Part shown: positions 6,251-8,241 of the stretch, piece after piece
Numbering within the stretch: position 1 is the first letter of the stretch
How the letters are laid out: each line of letters starts with the position of its first letter
DNA from: Gammaproteobacteria bacterium
GTDB lineage: Bacteria; Pseudomonadota; Gammaproteobacteria; Pseudomonadales; UBA7434
DNA length: 8,241 nt
Assembly (NCBI GenBank): GCA_024280785.1
Contig: JAJRPK010000195.1
Location: 1 to 8,241, forward strand
Direction of reading: 5' to 3'
The notes under the pieces: model-generated
Databases searched by the model: none
The model's input: only the letters and a program-made list of their open reading frames with translations
What the model was told of the DNA's origin: nothing
Position numbers and translations under genes: made by a program

Positions 6251-6332
6251 AATAAAGTGTGCACAATAAAGTGTACCGATAAAGCGAACATGCGCGCCAA
6301 TAAAGTGATGAAAAAGCGATGAAAATAAAGTA
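6251..6332. repeat. Cluster of AATAAAGTG short repeats between rsmA and apaG
   Basis: Within 82 bp the 9-mer AATAAAGTG occurs exactly at 6251-6259, 6265-6273 and 6299-6307, with one-to-two-base variants GATAAAGCG (6278-6286) and AATAAAGTA (6324-6332). The spacings are irregular (14, 13, 21 and 25 bp). A further short repeat, GATGAAAA, occurs at 6307 and 6318. It does not match the DnaA box, and the spacing is too uneven for a plasmid iteron array. It may be slippage-generated sequence or a binding-site cluster ahead of apaG. The rest of the 173-bp gap shows no terminator or convincing promoter. Confidence 0.7.
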
Positions 6333-6382
6333 AACAATCATTCAGCGACAACCTCCGCCCTTTTACGGCATAATGGCTCCCC

Positions 6383-6775
6383 ATGAACTCTCAGCAATTA
6401 GCACTTCAGCAAAGTATACGCGTTGACGTCCATCCGCGTTACCTACCGGAGCAGTCCAATCCGGACGAGGCAGAATACACTTTTGCTTATACGGTTGATA
6501 TCAGTAACCATGGCGATGAAACCGTTCAGCTACTAGCCCGTCACTGGGTTATTGCCGATGGCAATAATCATATTCGCGAAATACACGGCGAAGGTGTCGT
6601 CGGCGATCAGCCTCATATCGCACCGGGCGAAACCTACCGGTATCACAGTGGCGCTATTTTGGCGACAAAAACCGGCACAATGGAAGGGAGTTACAAAATG
6701 CGCGCCGATTCCGGCTTAGACTTTGAGGCGATTATAGAAACCTTTGGCCTCATCCACCCCGGGTCATTACAATAA
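6383..6775 (+). CDS. apaG: ApaG domain protein (Co2+/Mg2+ efflux protein ApaG family)
   Basis: ApaG is a small single-domain protein with an immunoglobulin-like beta fold. It is linked to apaH in many proteobacteria; its biochemical role is uncertain, though it has been tied to cobalt and magnesium resistance. This copy is 130 aa against 125 in E. coli. The family core is clear: YTFAYTVDISNHGDETVQLLARHWVIADG (about 32-60), then the diagnostic GEGVVGDQPHIAPGETYRYHSGA (about 69-91), and GTMEGSYKM (about 97-105). The ATG at 6383 gives the normal length, but no Shine-Dalgarno sequence precedes it. A CATAAT hexamer at 6369-6374 lies so close that a transcript from it would be nearly leaderless, and there is no matching -35, so I give it little weight. 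apaH starts 94 bp downstream. Confidence 0.96.
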   Translation: MNSQQLALQQSIRVDVHPRYLPEQSNPDEAEYTFAYTVDISNHGDETVQLLARHWVIADGNNHIREIHGEGVVGDQPHIAPGETYRYHSGAILATKTGTMEGSYKMRADSGLDFEAIIETFGLIHPGSLQ

Positions 6776-6869
6776 ACAACCATCAATTGTTATCGCTTGG
6801 CCCACCAGCTATTTCTACCCTATTGTAAATTCACGGCGGCTACTGTTATCCCATGACGATTTTTATTTC

Positions 6870-7694
6870 ATGACCGACTACGCTGTTGGCGACATTCAAG
6901 GCTGTTACCGAGAGTTGATGGAAGCCCTCGATCGCGTATCATTTGACCCCTCTAACGATAAGCTTTGGGTCGTCGGCGACATGGTCAATCGTGGTAGCGG
7001 CTCATTAGAAACATTGCATTTTTTGTATCAACACCGATCCAGTATTCGCTGCGTTTTAGGCAACCATGACTTACACCTACTAGCAGTACATTTTGGCCAA
7101 CGTAAACTCACGGCTTCAGATACTTTAGACGAGATTCTAAACGCCGATGACATAAACCTTTGGGTCGACTGGCTTCGACAGCAGCCGCTTTGTCTACACT
7201 ACAGCAAGACCAACTTCACCATGGTTCACGCAGGCATTGCTCCGCAGTGGAATTTGCAAGATGCCTTGATCTATTCAGCTGAAATCGAAGCCGTATTGCA
7301 AAGTGATAACATCGGTGAATTTCTAGCAACTATGTACGGCAACGAACCACTCATCTGGGACAACAAGCTAGTAGGTAATGCACGCCTTCGCTGTATCACT
7401 AATTATTTCACTCGAATGCGTATTTGCAATAGGCAAGGCCAGCTCGATCTCAACTATAAGGGTGGCTTAGAGCATATCCCGGAGGGCTACATGGCTTGGT
7501 TTGATCACCCCAATAGGAAAACACAAAATGAGCGTATTGTGTTTGGTCATTGGGCCGCCCTAGAGGGCCAGCTAAGTAGCCGCAATATTTTCGGCTTGGA
7601 TACCGCTTGTGTATGGGGTCGATCACTGACATTAATGAGGATGGAAAAGCTAAGCTTCACCACCGTCGATGCCATCTCGGAACCAACACCATGA
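6870..7694 (+). CDS. apaH: Symmetrical bis(5'-nucleosyl)-tetraphosphatase ApaH
   Basis: ApaH splits diadenosine tetraphosphate (Ap4A) into two ADP and also removes Np4A-type caps from bacterial RNA. It belongs to the calcineurin-like (PPP) metallophosphatases. With the ATG at 6870 it has 274 aa (E. coli 280). The metal-site motifs are in order: GDIQG (7-11), GDMVNRG (36-42), GNHD (64-67), HAG (H120) and GHWA (226-229). GDIQG has Q where classic PPP enzymes have H; I recall the same in Pseudomonas ApaH, so this is not a defect. The downstream FTRMR and GLDTACVWG segments are also typical. The frame extends back to a TTG at 6744 inside apaG, but those 42 residues are not conserved in the family. 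The TGA stop overlaps the cca ATG by 4 bp. Confidence 0.96.
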   Translation: MTDYAVGDIQGCYRELMEALDRVSFDPSNDKLWVVGDMVNRGSGSLETLHFLYQHRSSIRCVLGNHDLHLLAVHFGQRKLTASDTLDEILNADDINLWVDWLRQQPLCLHYSKTNFTMVHAGIAPQWNLQDALIYSAEIEAVLQSDNIGEFLATMYGNEPLIWDNKLVGNARLRCITNYFTRMRICNRQGQLDLNYKGGLEHIPEGYMAWFDHPNRKTQNERIVFGHWAALEGQLSSRNIFGLDTACVWGRSLTLMRMEKLSFTTVDAISEPTP

Positions 7695-8241
7695 AAACCT
7701 ATTTAGTTGGCGGCGCAGTGCGCGACGAGCTTCTGGGGCTAACAGTAAAAGAACGCGACTGGGTCGTTGTTGGCGCCACTCCAAAGCAAATGCTCGACAA
7801 AAATTACGTACAAGTCGGCAAGGATTTTCCGGTGTTTTTACACCCTGACAGCAAAGAAGAATATGCTTTGGCACGCACCGAAAAAAAAAGCGGCCATGGC
7901 CATACTGGTTTCGAAGTTCACGCCAGCCCCGAGGTCACACTAGAACAGGACTTATCTCGTCGCGACCTGACTATTAATGCTATAGCGCAACAAAGTAACG
8001 GTAATTTAATCGACCCTTATAACGGGCTAATGGACATCAGTGACCGGGTGCTACGCCATGTGTCCGATGCTTTTGTCGAGGATCCACTGCGTGTTCTTCG
8101 CGTTGCACGCTTTCATGCCAAGCTAAAACATCTGGGATTTACTATTGCCAAAGACACGCTGGCGCTGATGAAGCACATCAGTCAGTCGGGCGAGCTCAAG
8201 CACTTATCAGCAGAGAGAGTGTGGAAAGAATTTCAAAAAGG
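7691..8241 (+). CDS. cca: CCA tRNA nucleotidyltransferase (multifunctional Cca), N-terminal part, 3' end beyond window
   Basis: Cca adds or repairs the CCA 3' end of tRNA without a template, using CTP and ATP. The frame begins at ATG 7691 in an ATGA overlap with apaH and is still open at the window edge after 183 codons. It is very close to the E. coli-type class II enzyme: MKTYLVGGAVRDELLG (1-16), metal-site segment KERDWVVVG with E21 and D23, VGKDFPVFLHP, EEYALARTEKKSG, the RRDLTINA motif with IDPYNGL after it, and EDPLRVLRVARF in the neck. E. coli has D at position 21; E is a conservative change that I also recall in other gammaproteobacteria. The tRNA-binding tail and the HD phosphohydrolase domain of the long Cca form would lie outside the window. 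Coupling to apaH suggests co-translation. Confidence 0.96.
   Translation, partial: MKTYLVGGAVRDELLGLTVKERDWVVVGATPKQMLDKNYVQVGKDFPVFLHPDSKEEYALARTEKKSGHGHTGFEVHASPEVTLEQDLSRRDLTINAIAQQSNGNLIDPYNGLMDISDRVLRHVSDAFVEDPLRVLRVARFHAKLKHLGFTIAKDTLALMKHISQSGELKHLSAERVWKEFQK

Noticed and set aside
5915..6337. A 140-codon minus-strand frame with repeated FIG-like residues
   Set aside because: It is antisense to the well-supported rsmA 3' half, and its repeat pattern is only the translation of the AATAAAGTG DNA repeats.
6744..6869. Upstream TTG start for ApaH adding 42 residues
   Set aside because: It would overlap apaG by 32 bp and add sequence not seen in ApaH proteins. The ATG at 6870 leads directly into the GDIQG motif.

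Overview
The window looks like the chromosome of a gammaproteobacterium. Seven of its nine genes are close relatives of the E. coli housekeeping cluster surA-pdxA-rsmA-apaG-apaH, with cca added at the end. Base composition looks moderate by eye, and the proteins resemble marine or environmental gammaproteobacteria as much as enterics. I cannot name the genus from sequence alone.

Layout on the plus strand: the C-terminal two thirds of SurA (1-777, cut by the window edge), then PdxA (880-2004). After the interruption described below come RsmA/KsgA (5370-6209), ApaG (6383-6775), ApaH (6870-7694) and the N-terminal part of the tRNA CCA-adding enzyme (7691 to the window edge). SurA folds outer-membrane proteins, PdxA makes a vitamin B6 precursor, RsmA dimethylates 16S rRNA, ApaH hydrolyses diadenosine tetraphosphate, and Cca matures tRNA 3' ends. 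They are a conserved neighbourhood, not a single pathway.

Between pdxA and rsmA, on the opposite strand, lies a compact three-gene ABC exporter operon (4988 down to 1985). It encodes a lipoprotein HlyD-type periplasmic adaptor, an ABC ATPase and an ABC-2 permease of the YhhJ/YbhR type. Both junctions are 4-bp stop/start overlaps. The permease gene runs 20 bp into the 3' end of pdxA, tail to tail. The exporter has a recognisable promoter, and a perfect 14-bp palindrome lies on its -10 element, which suggests repression by a regulator not encoded here. No outer-membrane channel gene or regulator gene is in the window.

The 381-bp divergent region 4989-5369 carries the exporter promoter and operator-like palindrome, a pair of direct repeats, a separate perfect 10-bp inverted repeat, and a consensus -10 hexamer for rsmA. 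A second small non-coding stretch (6210-6382) holds several copies of a 9-bp AATAAAGTG motif. I see no RNA gene, insertion sequence, CRISPR array, phage gene or convincing rho-independent terminator. Nothing here is clearly an undescribed system. The most interesting points are the reversed exporter operon splitting a conserved cluster, its likely operator, and a serine-rich insertion next to an active-site histidine of PdxA.
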